Origin: Blastomyces gilchristii SLH14081
Lineage: Eukaryota; Ascomycota; Eurotiomycetes; Onygenales; Ajellomycetaceae
DNA length: 30,056 bases
Direction: 5' to 3'
Assembly (NCBI RefSeq): GCF_000003855.2
Contig: NW_003101667.1
Location: 1-30,056 of the forward strand
Shown here: positions 9,705 to 22,290 of the stretch, one piece after another
How the letters are laid out: the number at the start of each line of letters is the position of its first letter
How positions within the stretch are numbered: the stretch's first letter is position 1
Made by a program: the position numbers and the translations under genes
Notes under the pieces: model-generated
Told to the model about the DNA's origin: nothing
Seen by the model: the letters and a program-made list of their open reading frames with translations, nothing else
Database searches by the model: none

Positions 9705-10230
9705 TAATTTGAAAGAATATACAGCTACTGAATAATAACACGCCTGCTTCTGAATAAGCTTATAAATGTAAAGAGGCTCTAGCAGCTGCTAATTAATTTA
9801 CATATAAGAAGTCAGTGTACACTTATAATCTTATACTGATTTAAGCAATCTTTGAATCACATCTGATAGCATGTCTAAAAACTAGTGAGAAGTGCAGACT
9901 TCTTCAAAGTATGATAATTCTGTTTATAAAGTAATTTGTAGTTATCATGTCAGAGTGATTTTAAAATGTCTCAGAATAAAGTATATAAGAAGTAGTAAGT
10001 GAAAGAGTATCTGATTGATACTACTCTGCTTATTCAGAGAAAACTTCACACTGAGATAAATGCTATGTATGTGAACAAAATAAGGCATGAGAAAGAGAAT
10101 AGAAGTAGTGAATCAGATTCAAAGAAGTTCACTCCCTACTTAGAAGAATAAAAGAGAAGTGATTATTATAAAAGTAATACAATAGTAATAGAAATCATAG
10201 AATGATAGATACTGTATAATCAATGAAAAT
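9705..10230 (+). mobile_element. Ty3/gypsy element B1, 5' part (LTR and leader)
   Basis: The stretch matches 19469-19998 (start of B2) throughout: 'ataatttgaaagaa', 'tctgaataagctta', 'agcagctgctaattaattta', 'ttgaatcacatctgatag'. The B2 copy starts TGTAAT, while here the same position reads TATAAT, a G-to-A change. It should contain the 5' LTR and leader of the element, but without a 3' LTR in the window the LTR end and primer-binding site cannot be placed. B1 is interrupted after 10230 by the complete element A1 and resumes at 15995. Confidence 0.7.
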
Positions 10231-10541
10231 TGTAAGAGATCTACACTAAATAGATTGGTATAATATATAGGTCTTATAATACAAAAGTGAAAAACATTAG
10301 AGAAGGAAAAAAGAGAAAGTACAGAAATCAGCAATCAGAGTGAATATTTATACATATACATGATAAAGCTTTGAGACAGAAGAATAGGAATTTCATGTAT
10401 ATAATGAAGCTTCAGAGTAAAAGAATAGAAATTCTGTGAGTTTTTCAGCTGAGAATCAGTGACTGAGAATCAGAGCTTTCAGTGAAATCTATGAAGTGTA
10501 ATGAAATAGTCTATATAATTGATTGAATGCAGTCTGTCACA
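10231..10541 (-). repeat. LTR of A1 (3' LTR on the minus strand, 311 bp)
   Basis: The LTR starts tgtaagag and ends ctgtcaca on the plus strand, giving TG...CA ends. It is the same length as the LTR at 15679-15989 but more mutated: for example 'gaggcgg' there reads 'gagacag' here, and 'gcccgtcaca' reads 'gtctgtcaca'. Confidence 0.88.
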
Positions 10542-10589
10542 TTAGTTCTCTCTTTTCAGAAGTGAGATAGAGTTGTGAGTGTATAGTTC

Positions 10590-10740
10590 TCATCAGTCAA
10601 GAGCTGCTTTCTCAGATAATACAGAGCTCAGAGTTCAGATCAGATGATTATAGCTGACTCATTTCACAAGATATTATCAGTCACAGCTGTGAGATCTCTT
10701 ATCAGAAATATCTTCAATCTCTTATTCAAGTTCATTATCT
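10590..10740 (-). pseudogene. Chromodomain remnant of A1
   Basis: Translated on the minus strand past stops, it reads approximately E-I-E-D-I-S-D-K-R, then Y-L-V-K-(stop), where a conserved Trp would follow, then a segment ending L-S-E-K-A-A-L. This matches the chromodomain pattern in which YLVKW precedes the second beta strand and helix. It lies between integrase and LTR, where chromoviruses carry it. In the family the domain tethers integration to modified histone tails. Confidence 0.65.
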
Positions 10741-11139
10741 TCTTCTCTGATTCCTGGCAGCTGCTAGTTGAAAGTTAGTTGAGAAGAGAACAGATCAGTG
10801 ATGACACAGCAAAGCAAGCTTATATAAAAGACATTATGAATCTCTGATAATATGTCAAGATAATTGTTATAACTGTCTAGAACTTATATCATTTTATACT
10901 TGATATAACAGTGATTCAGTGTATAAGATAGATATGTAATTCATATATTCTTCAGATTCAATCATATCAGATCTTCTATCTTATATTACTCAGCAGAATC
11001 TCAATGAATATTGATTCAATCTTCTTAATCTTGTTTAGCACTTGTTATGAAGGCTTCTGCTCAGTTACAAATATCTCAGAGCTTTATTACTATATTATCA
11101 GTGATCTGAATCAGACTGCAGGAATTCAGTGTGAACTGA

Positions 11140-11830
11140 GTGATCTCTAGAAGATTCAACAGCTTTAAATGATAATCATGTGTAAGGAAGAATGAGCTTA
11201 CACCTGTTGAAACAGCATCTCAATCATTGATAGTAATCTCTATGTGTAGAAGAAGATTATATCAATCATTCTGTGAATAATTATAGAACTTATAAAGATA
11301 GTTCTTTACAGTCTGAATCATTCATTCTGATACATCATCAGTCTCAGAGTGATAGACAGTTAATAAACAGTATATAATCTTGAGAACTTGACAGATTTTT
11401 GTTTAGAGAGTACTTATGAATTAACAGCTCTGATTTGATACTATAGATCTCAGTAATTCATACATTCAATAGAATGAGCTTCATAGAAAGACTTCAGTGA
11501 CTTGTTCAGTATTCATCTTATTACAAGGTTTCAATATTATATCTTTGCTCAATCAGTTTATAATAATCAGAATGTTTCTACAATTCTTACTCTTAGAGAG
11601 ATTAACAGTGAAGTCAATTACTACATCTCATCAGATTCTATCAGAGATATTAAGTGATTTCAGTAGATCTTTTCTATGATTCTTTCATGAGATGGTAGAA
11701 GAATAATAGTTGAAGTTTCAGATAAAATATCTAATACTGTTTAATATCTCAGGCTAGTAGAACTCTTAAGAGATCATTTAATACAGTTACTCACAATCTG
11801 AGTGACTGATCATATATAAATCATGCATCT
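11140..11830 (-). pseudogene. Integrase core remnant of A1
   Basis: Minus-strand translation gives 'VIDFTVNLSKS', 'KPCNKMNTEQVTEVFL', 'VYHSETDDVSE' and 'INDUDAVSTGVSSF' (U = TGA), which align with the catalytic core of Ty3/gypsy integrases (first Asp, the YHPQTDGQ-like motif, and the ASTGxSPF end). An upstream HHCC-like region near 11800 is poorly preserved. Several TGA codons sit where Trp is expected. Confidence 0.75.
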
Positions 11831-12099
11831 CTTGCATTATCTGAGTGTGTAAGAGTTTGAAGTAAGAGACTCAACATCATTCACAGAATCACAGAGTGTT
11901 ATTATCATCAATTGAGTATTCTGAGATGATGATTCTTATACATAGTTCTGAGAGAAATCAGAGTGCTTCTTGACATACTGCTTCAGTGAGTATTTGAAGA
12001 AGTTCATCAGTTTGAGCTGATGTATACTACAATTCATTTAGTGTAGATTTAGAAGAAGTTGAGATATCAGTGTCAGTGTCAGTGACAGTTCAGAGAGAA

Positions 12100-13500
12100 A
12101 GTGTTCTAATTAGAGAAGTATATATAGTGTTTTAAGTTGTTCTATCTTGATTAACTAGTATCTTCAGATCTAAGAGCTGATGTTCTCAGTTCATTCAACA
12201 GGTGTCTGTTATATCAGAAGATATATCTTACTCTCATTATAAGAGAGCATCTGTCATTGAGTTCTGACTACTAGAGTAATAGTGTATAGTGAAATGAAAA
12301 CAGTTTAATAGCTCAGATTATCACATCTGACATTCAGTAAGCTTGTAAGTGATTGTGAAATACTTGAGATTCTTATAATCTGGAATTATCTCAAATTTGA
12401 AGACACTTTGAAGTTCAGAATCTCATTCTTCTAGATAGTATATAATCATGAGAAGTTTCTTATTATAGATCTTATAATTGCATTCAGCAGGACTCAGTTT
12501 CTTAGACATGAAGATATATAATTATAAGATATCTTCATTATTATATTGTAATATAGCTTCTTCTGTGATATAGCTAGAAAAGTCAGCTTTGACAACTGTT
12601 TCATGATCAGAGTTAAATATTATTAACAGAGAGGTATTAATAAACATCTTCTTCATTCATATGAAGGTAGCTTCAGTATTCACTGATCACTGAATTACTG
12701 AGTTCTTCTTGATGAGTTCTGTAAGTGATCTCACAATATCTGAGAAGTTTCATATAAATCACTAATAGAAGTTAGTAAATTCAATGAAGCTTTATACATC
12801 TTTCACAGTATATAAAGCTTTTCATTCAAGAATGGCAGAGATCTTCTCAGAATTCATTCAAATTCTCTTATCAGCTTCTATGATAAAATCTAGGTATTTT
12901 GTACTGTTGACTTCAAAATCACACTTATTAATATCTATTGATAGTTCTGCTTCTTATAATTATTGTAATATTCTCTGCACATGTTTCTGATATTTCTTCC
13001 TGAATTCATCAGTGAAGATGAGAAGGTCATCTAAGTATACAGATATAAACTTATTAAGAAAATCTCAGAGTGTCTAGTTAATATACTTCTGAAATGTACT
13101 GAGAGTATTAGCCAGTTCAAAGAGTGTGACTACTCATTCAAAGAGGTCATAACATGTTTAAAATTCTGTAAGTCATTCATCTTCTTCAGTAATACAAATC
13201 TTATGAAACACAGTAATAACATCTAGCTTTGTAAATCATTGAGCTTTTCTGCTATATACTAGAGTTTTATTGATAAGAGATAAGACATAACAATCTTTCT
13301 TTATCAATCTGTTCAGATCTTGATAGTTTATATAGAATCAGAGTTCTTCATCTGATTTCTTTGCAAAGAGAATAGAAGCTGCAGTAGGAGAGTTACTAAT
13401 ATATATAAATCTCTTATTTAACAGATCATTGAGTGTCTTCTGAAGAAGAAGAAGTTCATCTCAAGACATATTATAAAGAAAGTCTCATGATAGCTCAGAG
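12100..13500 (-). pseudogene. Reverse transcriptase / RNase H remnant of A1
   Basis: Minus-strand translation shows 'YNMS', 'LLNKRFIYISNSPTAASILF', 'AKKSDEELRFYI', 'YQDLNRLIKKDCYVLSLI', 'FTKLDVITVFHKI', and the catalytic 'YLDDLLIFT' (YLDD at 13023-13037). The order and spacing are those of Ty3/gypsy reverse transcriptase. RNase H follows at lower coordinates but is less clear. Trp codons are TGA, while Gln codons (CAA, CAG) are mostly kept. Confidence 0.85.
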
Positions 13501-13869
13501 TTCTTATTATTCTTCTTTTCTCACTTGATACTGTGATTCACTTCTGAGTCTTATAAGAAGAGTATATCTGTAATGTTATCTTATTGAAAGACATCTAGAT
13601 ATTCATGATATTATTGAGAGAGTTTTATATGAGAATCTGTTATTATAGTATGAGATAACTTCTCTAGAGCTTTCTTGATATCAGTCAGACTAATGAAATA
13701 GATTGCTATATAATTCTGCTATTAGTATCTTTGTCAGCAGTCTCATCAATGACTTCTGTTTCAGAGTTTTTCATAAGTGTTAGCAGAGATCTGTGTAAGA
13801 TTCATAGTCTTGTGAATATTATCTTTGTGAATTCTATCATTGTTAGAAAATATTAAGCTTCTGTTTTAA

Positions 13870-14187
13870 GCATTTAACAAGATGCCTTGTTCAGATAGCC
13901 AGGTAAGTCCTAGCATAGAATTATAGTCAAGATTATCAACTTCATATGTATAAGCATCTTCACATTGATGTTCTTCAATATCTATGTTTAGTTTCATCAT
14001 ATAACAGGTGTGAATGTCTTTTAAATCATTAAATCCTGCAAGAAGTCAGAGTTTTAACAAGGAAATACACTGAAGATTATAATATCTTACAACTGAAGAT
14101 TTAATCATTGCATAGTAGCATAGACTGCTGTCTATCATAGCTTTCATATTATATATATTATCAATCACAGTAGATATAAGAATCATA
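13870..14187 (-). pseudogene. Aspartic protease remnant of A1
   Basis: Minus-strand translation contains 'AMIDSSL' (the Asp-Ser/Thr-Gly site with Gly changed to Ser) and, about 85 residues on, 'YNSMLGLTWLSEQ', which fits the hydrophobic-ILGLPWL motif of retroviral-type proteases. It lies just upstream of the reverse transcriptase. The equivalent place in A2 is where the hAT-like element inserted. Confidence 0.7.
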
Positions 14188-14199
14188 TTTATTATTATT

Positions 14200-15670
14200 T
14201 TCTCTTCAAATTATTGTCATCTGACCTCTTCAAGCTTCTGTTTTTGAATTTGAAAAGAAGCTAATCTTTTCCCTGTTTCATTGAGATGTTCTCATAGTTA
14301 TCTTTCAAATCTTTCTTCAATGCAATGTGATTGACATGAACTGGTGACATTGATCTTTCTTTTAAATAAGAAGATATATAGGCTGATCAGCAGTTGAAAG
14401 TAATATATTCTGATCAGTTACAATTGATGTACATTTCTCATTGATATTGATCAGCAACTTCTTCAGAAGTGATTTCAGAGACTCAGAAGCCTGTTCAGAC
14501 AGCAGAAACTCTTGCTTATGTATAGACATTTAAGTTCACTCAATTTATAACATCTGCAATGTCATTTCTCAGTGCAGATGTATAAGTGACTGAGGTGTAA
14601 CATCTTCTATCACTGTTCTGTATACTCTTGAGCTTGATTAAACAGGTATTTAATGTCTGAAGTTGTTTACACAAGCCTTTATAAGTTGAGTCTTCATTTA
14701 CACTTATAAGAGTCTGTAAGAGTTTGAATGTTAATGTCTTTTTAAGCATACTAATCTTCATTCAATTCTCTCAAGATTGATCACCTGCTTCTAGAATCTT
14801 GATGTTGAAGTCAGAGATAAATATTATGAGAGAAGTGTTCGTCTGTCAGACATTCTGTAATCAATCTAAAACTTGCTGTTATATAGCAGTGTCTTGAAAC
14901 AGAATATTAGAATATTTGATGATATTGTCAGATATTTACAACACTGATTCACATACTTTCATTCATGAATAAAACTTCTATCTTATACAATTTTTCAATT
15001 GATCATTGATATACTAATCTTGATTAGATAATAAATCAATAACATCTTCATCTACACTTAGTTTCACAAGCATTTTCAATCTTCATAATGAATAGAGAGT
15101 GAGATTAGAAGTATCAAAATATGCAGAAGCATCTAGATGTTTCTTCAGTACTTATATATTTATATCTGATTCAGTCAGTGTTGAAATTACTTATACAGAG
15201 ATTTCTAGTTAAGATAATTATTGAATTTTCTCATATTGACATTGCTGAGTTATATGCATATCAGCTATCTATTACTGTTGTAATTTCAACATTACTCAGA
15301 GTCACTGTAACACTGCATCTATACTCACATTCAAGAGTTCTTTTATATTATCAGTAGACATAGCTGTATCATTCACTGAATGTGTGATATCTGCGAAATC
15401 AGAAGAAATGTAATTGTATGAATATCTTATATGTCTCTGATATCAGAACTCTCAGATATTTCACTGATATTCTCTTTGTGAGATCTTGATACAGAGTCAC
15501 AGTAACTGATGAGCAAGCTTCTATCTAGAAACTCAGTGTCTACTTAACTGTTTAATCATTTCTCTATTTCTTACATGTCATTATATGTTCAGATATCTCA
15601 ATAGATAATCATTTCTAATGAGAAGATGATGAGTGTGAATAATTGTTTCTAATAAGAAGATGATGAATGT
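14200..15670 (-). pseudogene. gag region remnant of A1
   Basis: The region lies between the 5' LTR and the protease and has low similarity to anything recognisable. A minus-strand open piece at 14540-14761 (73 residues) is rich in charged and hydrophobic residues, as capsid segments often are. 'KQKLEEV' precedes the protease near 14230. I do not see an intact zinc knuckle. The call rests on position. Confidence 0.5.
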
Positions 15671-15678
15671 TTTTCAAG
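15605..15678. repeat. Imperfect ~35-bp tandem duplication next to the A1 5' LTR
   Basis: 'taatcatttctaatgagaag..' is repeated as 'taattgtttctaataagaag..' directly afterwards. The truncated copy A2 has a single unit at the same position (3070-3105). The duplication is therefore specific to A1 or its lineage. It lies in the untranslated leader. Confidence 0.6.
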
Positions 15679-15989
15679 TGTAAAAGGCCTATACTGAATA
15701 GATCACTATAATATATAGGTCTTATAATACAAAAGTGAAAAACATTAGAGAAGAAAAAAAGAGAAAGTACAGAAATTAGCAATTGAAGTGAATATTTATA
15801 CATGTACATAGTAAAGCTTCAGAGTGAAACAATAGGAATTTCATGTACACAGTGAAGCTTTGAGGCGGAAGAATAGAAATTTCATGGGTTTTTCAGCTGA
15901 GAATCAGCAACTGAGAATCGGAGCTTTCGGCGGAATCTATGAAGTGTAATGAAATAGTCTATATGATTGATTAAGCGCAGCCCGTCACA
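15679..15989 (-). repeat. LTR of A1 (5' LTR on the minus strand, 311 bp)
   Basis: The LTR starts tgtaaaagg and ends cccgtcaca on the plus strand, followed by the target duplication aaaat. It keeps several CGG and CCC runs (about 15855-15985) that are mutated in the partner LTR, so it is closer to the original sequence. Confidence 0.88.
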
Positions 15990-17139
15990 AAAATCTTCTA
16001 AAAATGAATATTTTCTCTAATTAATATGAATAACACTCTTCTCTGCTCTCTGAATCAGAAGATATACAGAATCTCTTAAAGAGTTTACTTAAAGCAGTAA
16101 GAAAAGCAGCTAAGACTGCTGAACTGCAAGTGAAGCTCTGTATATATATAAGAATTTTAAATGAAATTGAAGTCTTGTATACATAGTGACAGGCTGAAGC
16201 AGAAGCTAAGTAATAATTAATATTTATCACAGATCAAGTATTTATCATGAAGAGATTCACTGATGTAATTATTATTATCAATAAAAAAAGAAAAAATAAG
16301 GTTATAGATTTGTAGTGAGAGATTGAATACTTACACAGACAGATAACTGTGCTAAATCTGAAGATCTCATTATAATTATTCACAATATCTTCAGAAGTGT
16401 ACATGTTATCTGAGACTGTTACATATAATAAGAATTCAAACATAAGTTATATTAAACTGAATGATCTGTCAGAATCACTAAGCTTTAATAATAACTGAAA
16501 AAATAATACTGTAATCAGCTGGCTAAGTTAAATACAATTATATTATTATATTAAGTATAAACTCATAGATAAATAGTTAACAGAATTTTAATAAGTCTTA
16601 AGATCTGAAGCAATTCTATATAAAAAAGCAAAGTCATTATAAATAATAGATGAAAAGATAAATCTCACAGATCTGAACTAATATTCATTCTTATAAATAT
16701 GAAATGAGTTTTTCAAATGAATCTTACACAACTTTGAGAAAGTGAATATATAAGATAAATGTTATTTACACTTTACTGAGTGTAAATAAGTGAGTGATCT
16801 TATATCATACTTCACATACTTCAGCTTATACTATCTCATATTAAATGAAGAGCTTTTAATATCTTTCTATTTACAGATCTTTATTCATAATCTTATATCT
16901 GAGTTATGAGTAGAATGAAAATGCTTAAGCTTATAATCAGATACAGTGAAAGAAGCATATAATATTCTTATTATATAAGAATAAGTGAGTCAGCTATAAC
17001 AGAAAATACTGTAATTAAGTATACTTTAGCAGAGAAGAGATAATCACACTTCTATAACACAAGTCACACATCTGAATGCAATGAATCTAGATTTGAATAC
17101 TAGTACTAAAGTACTGAATTATCTGAAAAAGAGATTCTC

Positions 17140-17240
17140 TAAGTGAAAATTTTGATATTGTGAGTATTAAGCTTACTTCAACTGCAGATATCAAAATCAT
17201 GATGTAAAAGATTACACACAGTGTACACAGTTAAGAGAAG
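17140..17240 (+). pseudogene. gag zinc-knuckle remnant of B1
   Basis: Translated past stops it reads Y-F-N-C-R-Y-Q-N-H-D-V-K-D-Y, which fits C-x2-C-x4-H-x4-C with the first and last Cys changed to Tyr (TGY to TAY, a G-to-A change). Zinc knuckles bind RNA during packaging in Ty3/gypsy elements. It is degenerate. Confidence 0.5.
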
Positions 17241-18179
17241 TAAGAGAGTTAAAAAACTAGCAGAATCAGTGAGCTCAGAGATGCTCACTGATATTGTATA
17301 AAAATTCTTCAAAGTGAAAGAAATGCCTGTGTTAGATGACTCTTTGAATTCTGTGAATGCAAAGAGAAAGCAGACTTCTGAATGAGATATAAATAAGAAA
17401 GAAGCAGATACTTATCTCAATGTCTTGAGATCTGAAATGTTAATGTATAGAGATCACTTGAATAAGAATTGAGAGATGACTGTAAAAGTGTTAGCTAATA
17501 CAGAAGCTTTTATATAATATATTAATAATTATATAATCTGAAGACTGAAAGAGATTCACTGAGTGAAGAATTCTTAATATATAAAATTGTCTGATAATTG
17601 ATATTCAGTCTCACTCACAAGAATAAGAGTTCTGTTATACTTTGAGGAATAATCTTGCTATATTGGAGTGTGAGAGTTGTAGAATGTGAAATACAATTAT
17701 ATTCTTGAACTGAATTAATTTCACAGATTCAAATCACAGATTTAATAGTATACATACTATATTAGATTTACTGATAGAAAGAAAAAGATTCATACAATTC
17801 TATGAACTGATATGAGAAGAATATTTCACATCTCTGATATAGAAGAATTAAATCTGCTTATACATTAAAAAGTAAAGAGAATGATTTGCAAGATCTTATC
17901 TGAAAGCATTCTGTATATCATACAAGATCTGAAAGAGAAGAAAATCAAGATAAAGAATATACAGAAGAATAAGTGTATGAAGAAACTTCTAGAGAAGTAT
18001 GAAAAGATCTTTTAAACAGACTTTTCACTGAAATTGCTACTGAAATGAGGATTCATACATGAGATTGACACAGAGAATGTGAAATCAGAAAATTAAAATA
18101 TATACTCTCTATCACAAACATATCTTGAAGAACAGAAGTGTCAGATCACAGATCTTCTAAAACATAGTCTTATATAACT

Positions 18180-18760
18180 CTTATCAAGTGTGTGAGGTTT
18201 CTCAGTTCACTTCATCAAAAAGACAGATAAGAAATAATAAATGTGTATCAATTATTGAGCACTTAACAAGCTTACAATCAAGAATGAATACTCACTGCTA
18301 CAGATTTAACAACAGTTGAATACAGTTAAAAACATCTGATATCTATTAAAGAATGATCTTCTCTCAGAATATTAACAGATTTATATATATAAACTATCAG
18401 TACTGTGAACTACATTTAATCTGCAATGAGAGAAGTGTGAATTTCTGACAATGTCATTTAGTCTGATAAATACACCTGCTATCTTTCAAATAATGATGAG
18501 TATAATTCTTCATGAACAGAATAAAACCTCATGTCATATATATCTGAATAACATCTTGATCTTCTCAAACTCATATAATGAACATCTGAAGCATCTCAAT
18601 GAAGTGCTGACAACTCTAGCAGAGTATAAGCTCTACATCGATCTAATCAAGTGTGTGTTTGAAATAGAAGAGTGAAAGTTTATAGAACATGTGATAAGTA
18701 ATAACTATATGTATCTCATCTCAGAGAAGTTGAATGTTCTAGTGAATTAACTGTGACTGA
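18180..18760 (+). pseudogene. Reverse transcriptase remnant of B1
   Basis: An open piece at 18451-18675 reads 'MSFSLINTPAIFQIMM', 'IYLNNILIFS' (catalytic YLDD-like motif with both Asp changed to Asn, GAY to AAY), 'EHLKHLNEVLTTLAEYKLYI' and 'KCVFE'. These match Ty3/gypsy reverse transcriptases closely. Stops flank it on both sides. The TSD target sites of both SINE-like insertions in B2 are intact here (18176-18190 and 18749-18762). Confidence 0.85.
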
Positions 18761-18919
18761 GAAATGTATATTTTGTACAACAGTTACTTGAGCTGATCTC
18801 ATACTACTGCAGATTCATTAAAGATTTCATATAAATGACTGCATCACTCTCAGATCTCTTAAGAGAAACAGATGCAAATCTGTAAAAGAAGAAGTTTCAT
18901 TCAATTATCTGAAATATCA

Positions 18920-19400
18920 CATGTGAAGAGGCCTTTCTCATACTAAGAGAGTATATGATAACATTCTCAGTGCTTATTCAATCAGATTGTAATAAATCTT
19001 TTCATATTAAAACAGATATATCTGAATAAGCTATCAGAGATGCTCTTCTGCAGATAAACAAGAACAGCAAGCTGTACTTAGTGACATACAATAGTAGAAA
19101 ACTATCAGATGCTGAGCTCAATTACTTAGTGTATAAAAAGAAATTGTTGATGATCAAGCATGTGCTAACATTATAAGATAGATATATTAATAACAGATAT
19201 ATAACAATAGTGATCATGAATTATGAAAGCCTTGTCTATCTATAATTAATAATAAAGTCTTTCAAATATGTAGTATATTGATTCTTGAAGTTTCAAGCAT
19301 ACAATCTTCATATTAAATACTGAAAGAGATCAGACACTGTGATATCTAATGCAATCAGTCACAGATCTGATTTCCTGAGTGAGAGTTCTGTGAATCAGAT
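18920..19400 (+). pseudogene. RNase H remnant of B1
   Basis: Translated past stops it contains 'FHIKTDIS', 'LYLVTYNSRKLSDAELNY', 'KKKLLMIKHVL' and 'KFQAYNLHIKY', which match the RNase H domain following reverse transcriptase in Ty3/gypsy elements (TDAS, SRKLS.AE.NY, FDxxIxY motifs). Confidence 0.75.
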
Positions 19401-20029
19401 ATAAGAAAAGTTTGCACTAAATATACTGAGAGAATACAAGAAATCAGAACGAGTGATTATCATAATCTTGTAATTTGAAAGAACGTACGGCTGTTAGATA
19501 ATAACACGGCCGCTTCTGAATAAGCTTACGAATGTAAAGGGGCTTTAGCAGCTGCTAATTAATTTACATATAAGAAGCCGGCGTACGCCTGTAATCTGAC
19601 ACTAACTCAAGCAACCTTTGAATCACATCTGATAGTATGTGTAAAAAACTGATGAGAAGTGCAGGCTTCTCTGAGACATGTTAATTCCACCTACAAAGTG
19701 ATTTGTAGTTATCATGTCAGAGTGGTTCTAAAACATCTCAGAATGAAAGTGTATGAAGAAGTAATAAGTAAAAGAGTATTCAATTGATACTGCTCTGCTT
19801 GTTGAGGAAAAACTTCACACTCAGATGAATACCATGTATGTGAACATGATAAGATGTGAGAAAGAAGACAGAAGCAGTGAATTAGATTCAAAGAAGTTCA
19901 CTCTCTATCTAGAAGAATAAAAGAGGGATGATTATTACTGAAGTTGTATAATAGTAACAGAAATCATAAAATAATAGACACTGTATAATCAATGAAAATC
20001 TTCTGAAATAAACATCTTCTCTAGTCAAT

Positions 20030-21620
20030 ATAAATAACACTCTTCTCTGCTATCTGAACTGAAAGATATGCAGAACATCTCAGAGAATTTAGTCAAAGCA
20101 GTAAGAAAAGCAGCTGAGATCACTGAATTAGAAGTGAAGCTCTGTATGTGAATAAGAATTCTAAATGAAGTTGAAGCCTTGTATACACAGTGACAGGCTG
20201 AGGCAGAAGTTAAGCAATAATTATTTTCACTGTAGATCAAGTATTCATCATGAAGAGATTCACTGACACAATCATTATTATTAATAAAAATAGAGAAAAC
20301 TAGGTTATAGATCTGCAGTGAGAGATTGAATGCTTACACAGATAAACAATTATATTAAATCTGAAGATCTCATCACAATTGTTCATAATCTCTTCAGAAG
20401 TGTACATATTATCTGAGACTGTTATATATGATAAAAATTCAACTATAAGTTATATTAAGTCAGACAATCTGTCAGAACTATCAAGCTTTAATAGTGACTG
20501 ATAAAATAATGCTGTAATCAGCTAGCTAAGTTAAATGGAATTATATTATTATATCAAGTATAAACTTACAGATAAACAGTTAATGAAATTTCAACAAGTC
20601 TTAAGATCTGCAGTGTTTCTATGTGAAAAAGTGAAGTTATTATAGATAACAGATAAAAAGATGAATCTCACAGACTTGAAGTGATATTCATTCTCATAAA
20701 CATAGAATGAGTTTTTCAAATAAATCTTGTACAACTTTGAGAAAGTGAATGTATGAGATAAGTATTATAAATGCTTTACTGAGTGTAAACAAGTGAGTAA
20801 TCTTATATTATACTTCACACACTTCAGCTTATACTATCTTGTATTGAATAAAAAGCTTTCAATATCTTTCTATTTACAGATCTTCATTCATGATCTTACA
20901 TCTGAGTTGAGAGTGAAATGAAAATACTTAAGCTTATAATAAGATACAGTGAAAGAAGTACACAATATTCTCATTATGTGAGAATAAGTGAGTCAGCTGT
21001 GACAGAAAATACTGTAATTAAGTATATCTCAGTGAAGAATGAGTAATCAGACTTCTATAACACAAGTCACACACTCAGATGCAATGAATCTAGATTTGAA
21101 TACTATTACTAAAGTGCTGAAGTCTCTGAAAAAGAGATTCTCTGAGTGAAAATCTTGATATTATGAGTATTGAGCTTACTTCAACTGCAAATACAAATAC
21201 TAAAATCATGATATAAAAGATTGCACACAGTATACACAGTCAAGAGAAGTAAGAGAGTTAAAAAACTAGTAAAATCAGTGAGCTCAGAGACACTTGCTGA
21301 TATTCTATAAAAAGTCTTTAAAGTGAATGAAATATCTGTGTCAGATAACTCTCTGAATTCTGTCAATATAAAGAGAAAGTAGACTTCTGAATAAAATGCA
21401 GATGAGAAAGAAGTGAACACTCATCTCAATATCTAAAGATCTGAAATGTTGATGTATAGAGATTACTTAAATAGAAATTAAGAAATAGCTGTGAAAGTAT
21501 TAGCTAATACAGAAGCTGTCATATAATATATTAATAATTATATAATCTGAAGACTGAAAGAAGTTCACTGAGTGAAGAATTCTCAATGTATAAATTATTT
21601 GATAATTAATATTTAGTCTT
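20030..21620 (+). pseudogene. gag-protease region remnant of B2
   Basis: The region is homologous to 16020-17600 of B1 along its length. It has the same degenerate zinc-knuckle and protease positions and numerous stops. No open segment is longer than about 70 codons on the coding strand. The call rests on alignment with B1 and on position before the reverse transcriptase. Confidence 0.6.
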
Positions 21621-22198
21621 ATCTGCAAAAATAAGAGTTCTCTTGCACTTTGAAGAATGATCTTGCTATATTTAAGTGTGAAAGTGACAGAATGTGAAAT
21701 ATAACCTTATTTTTAAACTTGATTGATTTCAAAGCTTCAATTCACAGATTCAATGATGTATAAGTTATATAAGATTGACTGATAGAAAGAAAAAAGTTCA
21801 TATAATTCTATTAATTAATATAAGAAGAACATTTCATGTCTCTGATATAGAAGAGTTAAATCTGCTTATATATTAACAAGTAAAGAGAACAATTTACAAG
21901 ATCTTCTCTGAAAGTATTCTGTATGTCATATAAGACCTAAATAAATGAAAAATCAAGATAAAGAATATGTAAGAGAATAAGTGTATGAAGAAACTTCTAG
22001 AGAAGTATGAAAAGATCTTCTGAACAGATCTTTCACTGAAATTTCTGCCAGAATAAGGATTTATACATGAGATTGACATGAGAGACATGAAATCATTCAA
22101 CTAAAATGTGTACTCTCTGTCACAAACACATCTTGAAGAACAGAAGTGTCAGATCACAGACGTTCTGAAATGTAGTCTTATACAACTCTCATCAAGTG

Positions 22199-22290
22199 CC
22201 CCGGTGGCCGAATGGTTAATGCGGCCACCCGGTAGCGCCTTGGCGTGGGAAACCAAGACGCGTGGGTTCGAAACCCGCAGGGGATACATT
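22199..22290 (+). ncRNA. tRNA-like head of SINE-1
   Basis: The A box TGGCCGAATGG (22205-22215) and B box GGTTCGAAACC (22265-22275) are excellent polymerase III promoter boxes. A strong D-arm-like hairpin pairs GGTGGCC with GGCCACC; a CTTGG/CCAAG stem and the GTGGG/CCCGC T arm follow. The TGGCCGAATGGTTAA start resembles type II tRNAs such as tRNA-Ser. The acceptor does not pair well and the putative anticodon loop has nine bases, so it is not a working tRNA. Confidence 0.75.

Larger units (their letters stand above)
10231..15989 (-). mobile_element. Chromovirus A1: complete Ty3/gypsy retrotransposon with two LTRs
   Basis: This 5,759-bp element is flanked by the 5-bp target duplication aaaat (10226-10230 and 15990-15994). 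The empty site is visible in B2 at about 19990-20010, where 'caatgaaaat' runs straight on to 'cttct'. On the minus strand the order is LTR, gag, protease, reverse transcriptase, RNase H, integrase, chromodomain, LTR. This is the order of chromoviruses, a Ty3/gypsy lineage common in fungi. Every domain is recognisable but broken by stops, largely TGA or TAA at former Trp codons. It cannot encode its proteins. Confidence 0.9.
15995..19468 (+). mobile_element. Ty3/gypsy element B1, main body (gag to RNase H), truncated
   Basis: This continues B1 after the A1 insertion. It is collinear with 19999-24907 of B2 once the two SINE-like insertions there are removed. On the plus strand it holds gag, protease, reverse transcriptase and RNase H. 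At 19468 the sequence passes into the start of B2, so the integrase and 3' LTR are missing from this copy. All frames carry multiple stops. Confidence 0.8.
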
